The notes beneath the pieces are model-generated. The model saw only the letters and a list, made by a program, of their open reading frames with translations, was not told the DNA's origin and did no database searches. The position numbers were made by a program, and so were the translations under genes. From Planctomycetes bacterium UBA1662 (lineage in GTDB: Bacteria > Planctomycetota > UBA8108), in the NCBI GenBank assembly GCA_002320775.1, contig DCKY01000085.1, forward strand, positions 6,283 to 12,072: DNA of 5,790 nucleotides. Direction: 5' to 3'. Shown piece after piece: positions 1-5,790 of this stretch (position 1 is its first letter; every line of letters starts with the position of its first letter).

Positions 1-405
1 AGACGATCGGTGTACCTGCCGGTGCTTCGCAGCGCGGTCTACGATGTCCTGCAATCATTCGACTTCCCCGACCCGAGCGTCGTCAACGGTGATCGTTCGA
101 CAACGACCATCCCCTCGCAGGCTCTTGTCATGATGAACTCGAAGCTCATGGACCAGGCGGCCCAGGGTCTGGCATCCCACCTGCTCAGTTCAGGTACCGC
201 GGACAGCCTGGCGCTCGTAAGGCAGGCCTTTCTGCGGGTTCTTGGCCGGCCCGCCGGCGATGCTGAAGAAAATCGCTGGATCTCGATGCTCGTAAAACTC
301 GAAGAACGCTACCGGGAAGCGGGTGAAAAGGAAGCCAGGAAGAAGGCCTGGCGCAGCTTCGCGAGAGTACTGCTGTCTTCTAACGAGTTCATCTATGTAG
401 AATGA
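1..405 (+). CDS. DUF1553 (PSD1) family protein, C-terminal fragment (5' end outside window)
   Basis: The reading frame is open from the first base to a TGA at 403-405, giving 134 visible residues. A GTG at position 10 is not the real start, because the conserved segment RRSVYLPV begins before it. Visible signatures of the DUF1553 C-terminus are RRSVYLPV, a FDFPDPS segment, the Thr-rich TTTIPSQALVMMNS segment, an FLRVLGRPA element, and the terminal FARVLLSSNEFIYVE, which is how these proteins usually end. In planctomycetes DUF1553 generally follows a DUF1549 (PSCyt2) domain, often with a cytochrome-like N-terminus, in a large exported protein; those parts would lie left of the window. The biochemical function of the family is not established. 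The next gene, DUF1501, starts 36 bases downstream, the usual partner arrangement, so the two are probably co-transcribed. The family call is firm; the full architecture is inferred. Confidence 0.9.
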   Translation, partial: RRSVYLPVLRSAVYDVLQSFDFPDPSVVNGDRSTTTIPSQALVMMNSKLMDQAAQGLASHLLSSGTADSLALVRQAFLRVLGRPAGDAEENRWISMLVKLEERYREAGEKEARKKAWRSFARVLLSSNEFIYVE

Positions 406-441
406 CTGAAGAGAAGAAGTAAAATCCGGACACCAACTAAA

Positions 442-1872
442 ATGAATCACCACTGGACTGATCCCCTGGGCAGAACAAAGACCCGGCGCCAGATGCTCAA
501 GGAAAGCAGCGCCGGTTTCGGCGGGCTTGCGCTGAGCTGGATGCTTGGCCGTGAGGCGCTCGCCGAAGAGGCATCGAGCGCCAGCCCCCTGGCGGTTCGC
601 GAGGGCCATCACACCCCGAGGGCCAAGCGGGTCATCTTCCTGTTCATGCACGGCGGCCCTTCCCAGGTCGACACCTTTGACCACAAGCCCCTGCTCGACC
701 GCGACGATGGCAAGAAGCTGCCCTTCCCCAAACCGCGGATCGTCTCCGGAGCGACGGGCAACCTCCTGCGGTCGCCGTGGAAGTTCAGACCGCGGGGAGA
801 GAGCGGAATTCCAGTCAGTGAGCTTTTCCCTGAGGTCGGCAGCCGCGTCGATGACCTCTGTGTCATCAACTCGATCTACGGCTCCAACTCCCGCCACGGC
901 GGCGCCCTGCTCGAGCTCCACACCGGCAGCGACACCTTCATCCGCCCGAGCATGGGCTCCTGGATCTGCTACGGACTCGGCAGCGAGAATGACGACCTGC
1001 CCGGCTTCATCACCATCTGCCCGACCCTCGGCCACGGCGGAGTCAACGCCTGGAGCTCATCCTTTCTCCCGGCTCATTACCAGGGAACCCCGGTCGGCTA
1101 CACCAGCGTTCCGGCGGACAAGGCTAAGATTCCCTACATCACCAACCAGCACACACCAGGTACGATCCAGCGCATCGAGCTCGACCTCCTGCGGGAGATG
1201 AATGAAGAACAGCTTCGGCACCTTGGCCGGGACACCGACCTCGAGAGCCGGATCGGCTCCTTCGAGCTCGCCTACCGCATGCAGACCGCCGCGCCGGAGG
1301 TGCAGGATATCGCGGGAGAATCCGAGGCCACGAAAAAGCTCTACGGACTCGACAAAAACAATACGAAGAACTTCGGACGCCAATGCCTGATGGCCCGGCG
1401 CTTCGCTGAGGCCGGCGTACGCTTCATCCAGTGCACCCACAGCTACAAATGGGACCAGCATGGAAACCTGAGAAAGGATCATACCAAGAACGCGGCCGAG
1501 GTCGACAAGCCCATAGCGGGCCTGCTCCAGGACCTCAAGCAACGCGGGCTTCTGCAGGACACCCTCGTGGTCTGGGGCGGCGAGTTTGGACGCACCCCCA
1601 CCTCCCAGGGAAATCGCGACGGCCGCGACCACAGCCCACACGGCTTCACCATGTGGATGGCCGGCGGCGGAGTCCGTGGCGGCCTGCGGTTCGGCAAGAC
1701 CGACGACTATGGCTACTACGCCGTGGAGAACAAGGTTCATTTTCATGACCTGCACGCTACAATCCTTCACCTGATGGGGCTGGATCACAAACGCCTTACC
1801 TATCGCTACGCTGGTCGTGATTTCCGCCTGACGGATGTCCACGGCCGGGTGGTAAACGAGATCATTTCCTGA
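442..1872 (+). CDS. DUF1501 family protein, Tat-exported, alkaline-phosphatase/sulfatase-like fold
   Basis: This 476-residue protein matches the usual length and order of DUF1501 proteins. The N-terminus carries a twin-arginine signal: TRRQMLK at residues 14-20, a weakly hydrophobic Gly/Ala/Leu stretch at about 24-36, and a likely cleavage site after ALA at 39-41. Family motifs follow: MHGGPSQVDTFD (69-80), WDQHGN (337-342), WGGEFGRTP (378-386), GRDHSPHGF (394-402) and HFHDLHATILHLMGLDH (433-449). DUF1501 is placed in the alkaline phosphatase-like superfamily, and the conserved Asp and His residues (for example D77, D338, H340, D396, H397, H400, H435, D436) could bind metal; a catalytic nucleophile is not obvious and no substrate is known. 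The ATG at 442 puts the Tat signal at the very N-terminus, which supports this start, although only a weak purine-rich stretch (407-418) precedes it. It sits between DUF1553 and DUF1080 and probably belongs to the same operon, acting in the periplasm. Confidence 0.93.
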   Translation: MNHHWTDPLGRTKTRRQMLKESSAGFGGLALSWMLGREALAEEASSASPLAVREGHHTPRAKRVIFLFMHGGPSQVDTFDHKPLLDRDDGKKLPFPKPRIVSGATGNLLRSPWKFRPRGESGIPVSELFPEVGSRVDDLCVINSIYGSNSRHGGALLELHTGSDTFIRPSMGSWICYGLGSENDDLPGFITICPTLGHGGVNAWSSSFLPAHYQGTPVGYTSVPADKAKIPYITNQHTPGTIQRIELDLLREMNEEQLRHLGRDTDLESRIGSFELAYRMQTAAPEVQDIAGESEATKKLYGLDKNNTKNFGRQCLMARRFAEAGVRFIQCTHSYKWDQHGNLRKDHTKNAAEVDKPIAGLLQDLKQRGLLQDTLVVWGGEFGRTPTSQGNRDGRDHSPHGFTMWMAGGGVRGGLRFGKTDDYGYYAVENKVHFHDLHATILHLMGLDHKRLTYRYAGRDFRLTDVHGRVVNEIIS

Positions 1873-1925
1873 AAAACGAGGGCGGCCCGGCCAGAATCCC
1901 CGGGACGCGAATTCACGCAAACAAG

Positions 1926-1931
1926 AAGGAG
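1926..1931 (+). promoter_or_regulatory. Ribosome binding site of the DUF1080 gene
   Basis: AAGGAG lies 6 bases before the ATG at 1938 and is a near-consensus Shine-Dalgarno sequence. It fixes the start of the DUF1080 gene and is clearly stronger than anything before the DUF1501 or rsmG starts. Confidence 0.8.
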
Positions 1932-1937
1932 AAACTG

Positions 1938-2678
1938 ATGACATCCGGAAGACTCTTCGTGGCGGGCTCCCTCGCCACGGCCATTCTGCTCACCCTCTGC
2001 ATGCAAAACGTGGCCTGGAATATCCAGGCGAACAAGGCGCCGCGAGCTGTCGACCCGGGCTCCACGACCAGGGCTCCGTCCGACGCGATCGTGCTCTTTG
2101 ACGGCAAGAACCTCGACGAGTGGGTTGGAAGGAAAGGCGCCGCCAGCTGGACAGTAGAGGATGGCATCATGACGGTGGCCCCGGGACAGGGCGATATGTA
2201 CACCAAGAGAAAATTCGGCGATATCCAGCTGCACATGGAGTGGCGCACCCCGGCGGCTACGAAGCGCAAGGGCGAGAGCAAGGGCAACAGCGGCATCAAA
2301 TTCCACTCCGCCTACGAGATCCAGGTGCTCGACAACTACAAGAACCAGTCCAACCCGAAGGGACAGGCCGGCTCGGTCTACAAGCAGCATATACCGCTGG
2401 TGAACGCCTGCCGCCCCCCGGGAGAATGGCAGACCTACGACATCATCTTCCGCGCTCCCTACTACGACAAGGACGGCAAGCGCGTCAAGATGGGCACCTT
2501 CACGGTCTTTCACAACGGCATCCTGGTGCAGGACAAGGTCAATATCCTGGGGCGCACGAACTCCAACAAGCCTGTAGCCCCGGACTACAAACAGCCCTTT
2601 TTCCTGCAGGACCACGGATCCCTGGTCAGCTACCGCAACATCTGGGTCCGTGAGCTCAAGAGAGCCCCGCTGGACTGA
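1938..2678 (+). CDS. Secreted DUF1080 family protein (3-keto-disaccharide hydrolase domain)
   Basis: A 246-residue protein with one DUF1080 domain (PF06439, a concanavalin-like beta sandwich) after an N-terminal export signal. Residues 6-20 are hydrophobic after an Arg at position 5, giving a Sec signal peptide or membrane anchor. The domain runs from about 50 to 241: VLFDGKNLDEW (52-62), DGIMTV (76-81 region), LHMEWRTP (98-105), GNSGI (116-120), YEIQVLDNY (126-134), GSVYKQ (145-150), EWQTYDIIFRAP (163-174), GTFTVFHNGILV (186-197) and the final FFLQDHG...YRNIWVREL strands (221-240). Family members have been linked to cleavage of 3-keto-glycosides; the exact substrate here cannot be read from sequence. 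Cys21 is preceded by LTL, which does not match a normal lipobox, so a lipoprotein is uncertain. The gene lies 65 bases after DUF1501 with its own strong ribosome binding site and is likely in the same operon. Confidence 0.92.
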   Translation: MTSGRLFVAGSLATAILLTLCMQNVAWNIQANKAPRAVDPGSTTRAPSDAIVLFDGKNLDEWVGRKGAASWTVEDGIMTVAPGQGDMYTKRKFGDIQLHMEWRTPAATKRKGESKGNSGIKFHSAYEIQVLDNYKNQSNPKGQAGSVYKQHIPLVNACRPPGEWQTYDIIFRAPYYDKDGKRVKMGTFTVFHNGILVQDKVNILGRTNSNKPVAPDYKQPFFLQDHGSLVSYRNIWVRELKRAPLD

Positions 2679-2695
2679 ATAGCTTGACTGCACAG

Positions 2696-3364
2696 ATGGA
2701 CACCCCAGGGGACGGCACCCTGAAAACTGAGCTTGAATCGATGCTCTCCAACGACCTGGTGGCCGGCCTGGCCGGGCGCGAGGGACTGGTGGAAAAGCTG
2801 CTGCTGCACGCGGAACTGACCCTGGCCGCCAACCAGCGGCTGAACCTGACCTCGATCGTTGAGCCGCACGATGTTGCCCTGAAGCATTTCCTCGACAGCC
2901 TCGCGCCGCACTCATTGATCGAGGCCGGCGAGAGGGTTCTCGACCTCGGCAGCGGGGCCGGCTACCCGGGGATCCCCCTGGCCTGCGCCCTTGATCTCGA
3001 GAGCATGATCCTCGCAGAATCGACCCTCAAGAAAGCCCGCTTTCTCCAGGAGACCGCAGACGAGCTCGCGCTGCCTTCCATCGAGGTGATCGGTGAGCGA
3101 GGCGAGGAGATCCTCAGAAGGGTCAAGGTAGATACCGTCCTCGCTCGCGCTGTAGGGCCGGCCGAGCGGCTGCTGAAGATGCTGGAAAGAGTCACCAGGA
3201 ATTTCGGCAGGCTGCTGCTCTACAAGGGGCCGGACCCGACAGCGGAGCTCGCCAAGGCCAGGAACATCGCAAGCAACCTGAAGCTCAGGGAAGAAATCGT
3301 TCTTGCCTACGATCTGCCGGGTGGAATCGGCAGCCGCTCTATCGTCGAGTACCGTCGAGCCTGA
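2696..3364 (+). CDS. rsmG: 16S rRNA (guanine527-N7)-methyltransferase RsmG (GidB)
   Basis: RsmG uses S-adenosylmethionine to methylate N7 of G527 in 16S rRNA of the small ribosomal subunit, in the cytoplasm. Counting from an in-frame TTG at 2684 (226 residues), the protein shows the RsmG N-terminal NQRLNLTSIVEP (50-61), the KHFLDSL helix (67-73), the SAM-binding loop VLDLGSGAGYPGIPLA (85-100), the family ARAV motif (154-157) and YKGPDP (180-185). The start is uncertain. The TTG at 2684 lies 5 bases after the DUF1080 stop, the ATG at 2696 (chosen) 17 bases after it, and another ATG at 2741 would give 207 residues, the length of the E. coli enzyme. None has a clear Shine-Dalgarno, so translation may be coupled to DUF1080. 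rsmG is commonly next to mnmG or parA/parB; here neither is seen on the visible sides. All motifs expected of an active enzyme are present. Confidence 0.95.
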   Translation: MDTPGDGTLKTELESMLSNDLVAGLAGREGLVEKLLLHAELTLAANQRLNLTSIVEPHDVALKHFLDSLAPHSLIEAGERVLDLGSGAGYPGIPLACALDLESMILAESTLKKARFLQETADELALPSIEVIGERGEEILRRVKVDTVLARAVGPAERLLKMLERVTRNFGRLLLYKGPDPTAELAKARNIASNLKLREEIVLAYDLPGGIGSRSIVEYRRA

Positions 3365-3448
3365 ACAAGAACCGCTACCGGGGTCTTTTCAGACGATCGA
3401 GAAAAGGGTAAGATTGCCGCCTTCCTCAGATATGAAACAGGAGCTCCC
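3365..3448 (+). promoter_or_regulatory. rsmG-icd intergenic region with a possible weak sigma70-type promoter
   Basis: This 84-base gap separates rsmG from icd. TTTTCA (3386-3391) and TAAGAT (3409-3414) are 17 bases apart, and each agrees with the sigma70 consensus at four of six positions; they would place transcription start near 3421 and give a leader of roughly 28 bases. A six-base inverted repeat, CTTTTC (3385-3390) and GAAAAG (3401-3406), lies over the -35 and spacer. It could be a weak operator-like element or chance. The promoter is tentative: the match is imperfect and the promoter consensus of this organism is unknown. icd could also be read through from upstream, since no convincing terminator follows rsmG. 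Confidence 0.3.
3439..3443 (+). promoter_or_regulatory. Ribosome binding site of icd
   Basis: AGGAG lies 5 bases before the ATG at 3449 and supports that start, which also agrees with the N-terminus of the enzyme family. Confidence 0.75.
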
Positions 3449-4681
3449 ATGGCGGAAAAGATCAAGGTAACGGGACCGGTCGTCGAGCTTGACGGCGACG
3501 AGATGACCCGGATTATCTGGGCCAAGATTAAGGACAAGCTGCTACTCCCATACCTCGAGATGGACCTGCGCTATTTCGACCTCTCGATCCAGAGCAGGGA
3601 CGCAACCGACGACCAGATCACCCTGGACGCCGCCGCGGCCATCGCCGAGCACAAGGTAGGGATCAAGTGCGCCACCATCACCCCTGATGAAGACCGCGTA
3701 AAAGAATTCGACCTCAAGGAGATGTGGAAGAGCCCTAACGGCACCATCCGGAACTACCTCGGCGGCACCGTCTTCCGCGCACCGATCGTCTGCGAAAACG
3801 TGCCGAGGATGGTGAAGGCCTGGACAAAACCGATTGTCGTCGGCCGTCACGCCCACGCCGATCAGTACCGCGCTACAGACGTGATCATCCCCGGCGCCGG
3901 AACCCTCAAGATGACCTTCGAGCCCTCCGATGGAGGCGAACCGCAGGAATGGACCATCAACGAGTTCGATTCGGCCGGCATCGGCATGGGAATGTACAAC
4001 ACCGACGAGTCGATCACCGGCTTTGCACGCTCCTGCCTCAGCTACGGACTGCAGATGGGCTACCCGGTCTACCTCAGCACCAAGAACACCATCCTCAAGA
4101 CCTACGACGGCCGCTTCCGCGACATCTTCGCCGAGGTCTTCGAGAGCGAGTTCAAGGACCAGTTTGAGAGCGCCGGGCTCACCTACGAGCATCGACTGAT
4201 CGATGACATGGTTGCCCAGGTCCTCAAATGGGACGGCGGTATCGTCTGGGCCTGCAAAAACTACGACGGTGACGTTCAGTCAGACACCGTTGCCCAGGGC
4301 TTCGGCTCACTGGGGCTCATGACCTCCGTGCTGATGTGCCCCGATGGGGAAACGATCGAATCCGAGGCCGCCCACGGAACGGTTACGCGCCACTACCGGG
4401 AGCACCAGAAGGGCAACCCGACGAGCACGAACCCCGTGGCGAGCATCTTCGCCTGGACACGGGGACTCGCGCACCGGGCACGCCTTGACGACACACCCGA
4501 TGTGGGCGACTTCGCCGAGAGCCTGGAGAAAGCCTGCGTCGCCACCATCGAAGGCGGCACCTTCACCAAGGATCTTGCCGTGGCGATCCACGGCACCACC
4601 AGCCCGCCGGATGGCTCCTACGTCTTTACCGACGACTTCCTCGACGCGATCGAGGCCAAGCAGAAGGAATTGCTCGGCTGA
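3449..4681 (+). CDS. icd: NADP-dependent isocitrate dehydrogenase, homodimeric type shared with eukaryotes
   Basis: The enzyme oxidatively decarboxylates isocitrate to 2-oxoglutarate with reduction of NADP, in the TCA cycle in the cytoplasm. The 410 residues are close to the length of human IDH1 (414) and align with it nearly throughout. Substrate residues are present: T78, S95, R101, R110 and R133 (human T77, S94, R100, R109, R132), followed by K212 and the metal-binding D252, D275 and D279. NADP-specificity residues Q257, K260, R314 and H315 are kept, within HGTVTRHYR (309-317). Other diagnostic stretches are GDEMTRIIW (16-24), WKSPNGTIRN (93-102), YLSTKNTILK (208-217), WACKNYDGDVQSD (267-279) and STNPVASIFAWTRGLAHR (326-343). 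This is not the E. coli-type subfamily I enzyme. No key residue is missing, so it should be active. It has its own ribosome binding site, a possible promoter upstream, and a strong terminator 22 bases after its stop codon. Confidence 0.97.
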   Translation: MAEKIKVTGPVVELDGDEMTRIIWAKIKDKLLLPYLEMDLRYFDLSIQSRDATDDQITLDAAAAIAEHKVGIKCATITPDEDRVKEFDLKEMWKSPNGTIRNYLGGTVFRAPIVCENVPRMVKAWTKPIVVGRHAHADQYRATDVIIPGAGTLKMTFEPSDGGEPQEWTINEFDSAGIGMGMYNTDESITGFARSCLSYGLQMGYPVYLSTKNTILKTYDGRFRDIFAEVFESEFKDQFESAGLTYEHRLIDDMVAQVLKWDGGIVWACKNYDGDVQSDTVAQGFGSLGLMTSVLMCPDGETIESEAAHGTVTRHYREHQKGNPTSTNPVASIFAWTRGLAHRARLDDTPDVGDFAESLEKACVATIEGGTFTKDLAVAIHGTTSPPDGSYVFTDDFLDAIEAKQKELLG

Positions 4682-4703
4682 GAATACGCCCGGAACGAAA
4701 AAG

Positions 4704-4750
4704 AAAAAGCCTCCGCCCCCCGAAATGAGGGCGAAGGCTTTTTTTCTTTT
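4704..4750. terminator. Bidirectional intrinsic terminator between icd and the convergent gene
   Basis: The arms 4704-4718 and 4729-4743 form a 15-position stem with one C-A mismatch (4713/4734) around a 10-base loop. The stem has a GC-rich inner part and five outer A-T pairs. On the plus strand the T run continues to 4750 (seven T, C, four T), ending icd transcripts. On the minus strand the A-rich left flank (from about 4698) becomes a T-rich tract, ending the gene that stops at 4770. Such shared terminators are typical between convergent genes. Confidence 0.92.
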
Positions 4751-4769
4751 CGCAGTTAAAGGAAAGATC

Positions 4770-5790
4770 TCAGAAGCTCTGCTCCTTTGATTTCTTTTCC
4801 TTCTTTCCTTTCCCCTTGGCTTTCGCCTTGGCCTTCACCCTCGAGATCGTGTGGGTGCTGGTGGAAGAATAGGAGAAGCTGTCACGTTCGGAGGAACGCT
4901 TGGAGATGTACTGGAGGCTCTCGAGCAGGCCATCTTTCTTGCTGAAGGAAACCTTCCCGAGCGAGGTGGGCTCAGCGTCTTCTCCGCGACCCGCACGCAC
5001 GAGCTCGAAGCCATGACTGGCTGAGTCCTTGGCGGCGCTGTACTTGAGGGAGGTGCCTCCAGAGCTGGAGCCTCTTCCCCGTGAACGTCCACCCTGGTCC
5101 TGGCCGCGGCCACGATCCTGCCCCTCAGCTCCACCTTCACGACGGCGGCGCTCCGGGCGCTCCTGCGGACGGTCCTGGAGAGAAACCTCGTAGCTGCCGA
5201 TGCTCTCTTCGCGACGGCCACGTCGACGGTCTTCGCCACCACGCTCTGAGCGTCCACCGCCCCAGGCTGCCCGGGAGTTGGTGCTCATCCGGTAGAGCTC
5301 GCCATCCTTCAAATCCTGGCCCTGCACACCGGAACCGAGAACGTAGCTGAGATCACGAATAAGATCAGAGGACCGCATGGGGCCCCTGCTGCCGCGGAAA
5401 CCACGTCGTTGTCCCTCTTCGCCTTCGGCGCGGGGGCGCTCGTAGGTCGGGAAGCCCTTGATACCGGCAATCTTACCATCAGGAGTCACCTCGACGGTGA
5501 TGGTGCTGGCGACGACCTTGCGCAGGTAGGCCGCCTGGTCGCCTTCCTTCTCGGCTTTCTTGCTCGAATCGAACTCGAAGCCACCTTCCCTGTTGTTGCT
5601 GAGCTTGAGCGAGGAGTAGTTCACCTCGAAGGTGATCTTTCCGTCCTTGGCGACATCCTTGACGCTCAGGGTGAACTGAGCCGAGGTGTCACTCTTCATC
5701 TCGTTAGACTCGCCATCGCGCTCGAACTTGACGTCCGAGGTTCTCTGGCTGCTGTAGCTGACCGAATGGCCCTTCTTGACGCCAAGGGAG
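4770..5790 (-). CDS. DUF6263-like protein with Arg/Gly/Glu-rich insertions (5' end outside window)
   Basis: On the minus strand the frame is open from the right edge to a TGA at 4770-4772, with 339 visible residues. An ATG at 5697-5699 is probably internal, because the domain already begins upstream with GVKKGHSVSYSSQ (visible residues 3-15). Pattern and order resemble DUF6263: a KKG-x-S-x-Y opening, ISFEV/LKL-type strands (KITFEVNYSSLKL, about 51-63), STITVEVTPDGKIAGIKGFP (95-114), then IGSYEVSL (197-204), GTSLKY (245-250) and a late SLGKVSFSKKDGLLESLQY stretch (276-294). The family is known from planctomycetes, is probably exported, and has no established function; the signal peptide would lie outside the window. 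Three Arg/Gly/Glu/Gln-rich, disordered-looking stretches (about 117-137, 176-196 and 206-244) interrupt the domain, and residues 318-337 form a Lys-rich tail. The Pfam assignment is from memory of the family pattern, so it is less certain than the coding call. Confidence 0.72.
   Translation of the reverse strand, partial: SLGVKKGHSVSYSSQRTSDVKFERDGESNEMKSDTSAQFTLSVKDVAKDGKITFEVNYSSLKLSNNREGGFEFDSSKKAEKEGDQAAYLRKVVASTITVEVTPDGKIAGIKGFPTYERPRAEGEEGQRRGFRGSRGPMRSSDLIRDLSYVLGSGVQGQDLKDGELYRMSTNSRAAWGGGRSERGGEDRRRGRREESIGSYEVSLQDRPQERPERRRREGGAEGQDRGRGQDQGGRSRGRGSSSGGTSLKYSAAKDSASHGFELVRAGRGEDAEPTSLGKVSFSKKDGLLESLQYISKRSSERDSFSYSSTSTHTISRVKAKAKAKGKGKKEKKSKEQSF
5058..5174 (-). other. Segment coding an Arg/Gly/Gln/Glu-rich low-complexity insertion
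   Basis: This stretch of the minus-strand gene encodes about 39 residues made almost only of Arg, Gly, Glu, Gln, Asp and Ser, including RPERRRREGG and QDRGRGQDQGG, and RGRGSSSGG at its end. It falls between two predicted beta strands (SIGSYEVSL and GTSLKY), so it is probably an exposed flexible loop. Shorter relatives of the same kind are coded at 5202-5264 and 5379-5441. The DNA is not a tandem repeat: codons vary, so the bias appears to be at protein level. Confidence 0.7.

Noticed and set aside
1873..1937. GC-rich gap between DUF1501 and DUF1080 as a terminator or promoter
   Set aside because: It contains a short CCCGGG palindrome but no stable stem with a T tract and no convincing promoter pair; only the ribosome binding site is supported.
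190..1944. Minus-strand open frames (190-1035 and 1057-1944) opposite DUF1553/DUF1501
   Set aside because: They mirror the codon bias of the real genes, show no family motif, and would overlap conserved coding sequence entirely.
1806..2915. Long minus-strand open frame of 369 residues across DUF1080
   Set aside because: It lies opposite three well-supported plus-strand genes, crosses their boundaries, and has no recognisable domain; long antisense frames are common in GC-rich DNA.
3385..3406. Inverted repeat after rsmG as a terminator
   Set aside because: The stem is only six A/T-rich pairs with a ten-base loop and no T run follows, so it would not end transcription efficiently.
3542..4192. 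Minus-strand open frame of 216 residues inside icd
   Set aside because: It is a shadow of the icd frame; icd is conserved along its whole length and the antisense product resembles nothing known to me.
5058..5264. Tandem DNA repeat or CRISPR-like array behind the Arg/Gly-rich segments
   Set aside because: No repeat unit recurs at nucleotide level and the reading frame is open throughout; the low complexity is in the protein composition.

Overview
The window looks like chromosomal DNA of a GC-rich bacterium, most probably a planctomycete or a close relative in the PVC group. The best evidence is the run of three families expanded in Planctomycetota (also found in Verrucomicrobiota and some other phyla): the C-terminus of a DUF1553 (PSD1) protein, a complete Tat-exported DUF1501 protein, and a complete secreted DUF1080 protein. 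This is an inference from gene content; there is no rRNA or other phylogenetic marker beyond the proteins themselves.

Layout. Positions 1-405 (+) hold the 3' end of the DUF1553 gene, whose start lies left of the window. After 36 bases comes DUF1501 (442-1872, +), then DUF1080 (1938-2678, +, with a strong ribosome binding site). A housekeeping gene, rsmG (16S rRNA m7G527 methyltransferase, about 2696-3364, +), starts almost on the DUF1080 stop codon. After an 84-base gap with a possible weak promoter and a good ribosome binding site comes icd (3449-4681, +), an NADP-dependent isocitrate dehydrogenase of the homodimeric type also found in eukaryotes. A strong two-way intrinsic terminator (4704-4750) separates icd from a convergent gene on the minus strand (4770-5790). 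That gene is cut by the right edge and encodes a DUF6263-like protein with Arg/Gly/Glu-rich insertions and a Lys-rich tail.

How the genes fit together. The first three genes probably form one transcription unit for cell-envelope proteins acting on sugars or polysaccharides; only DUF1080 has a suggested activity (hydrolysis of 3-keto-glycosides), and DUF1553/DUF1501 remain functionally undefined. rsmG may be co-transcribed with them by position alone; no functional link is visible. icd supplies 2-oxoglutarate and NADPH in central metabolism. The minus-strand gene is independent and shares only the terminator.

I see no mobile element, CRISPR array, tRNA, rRNA or riboswitch. Most of the window is ordinary. 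The part most worth a second look is the minus-strand protein with its basic, low-complexity insertions.
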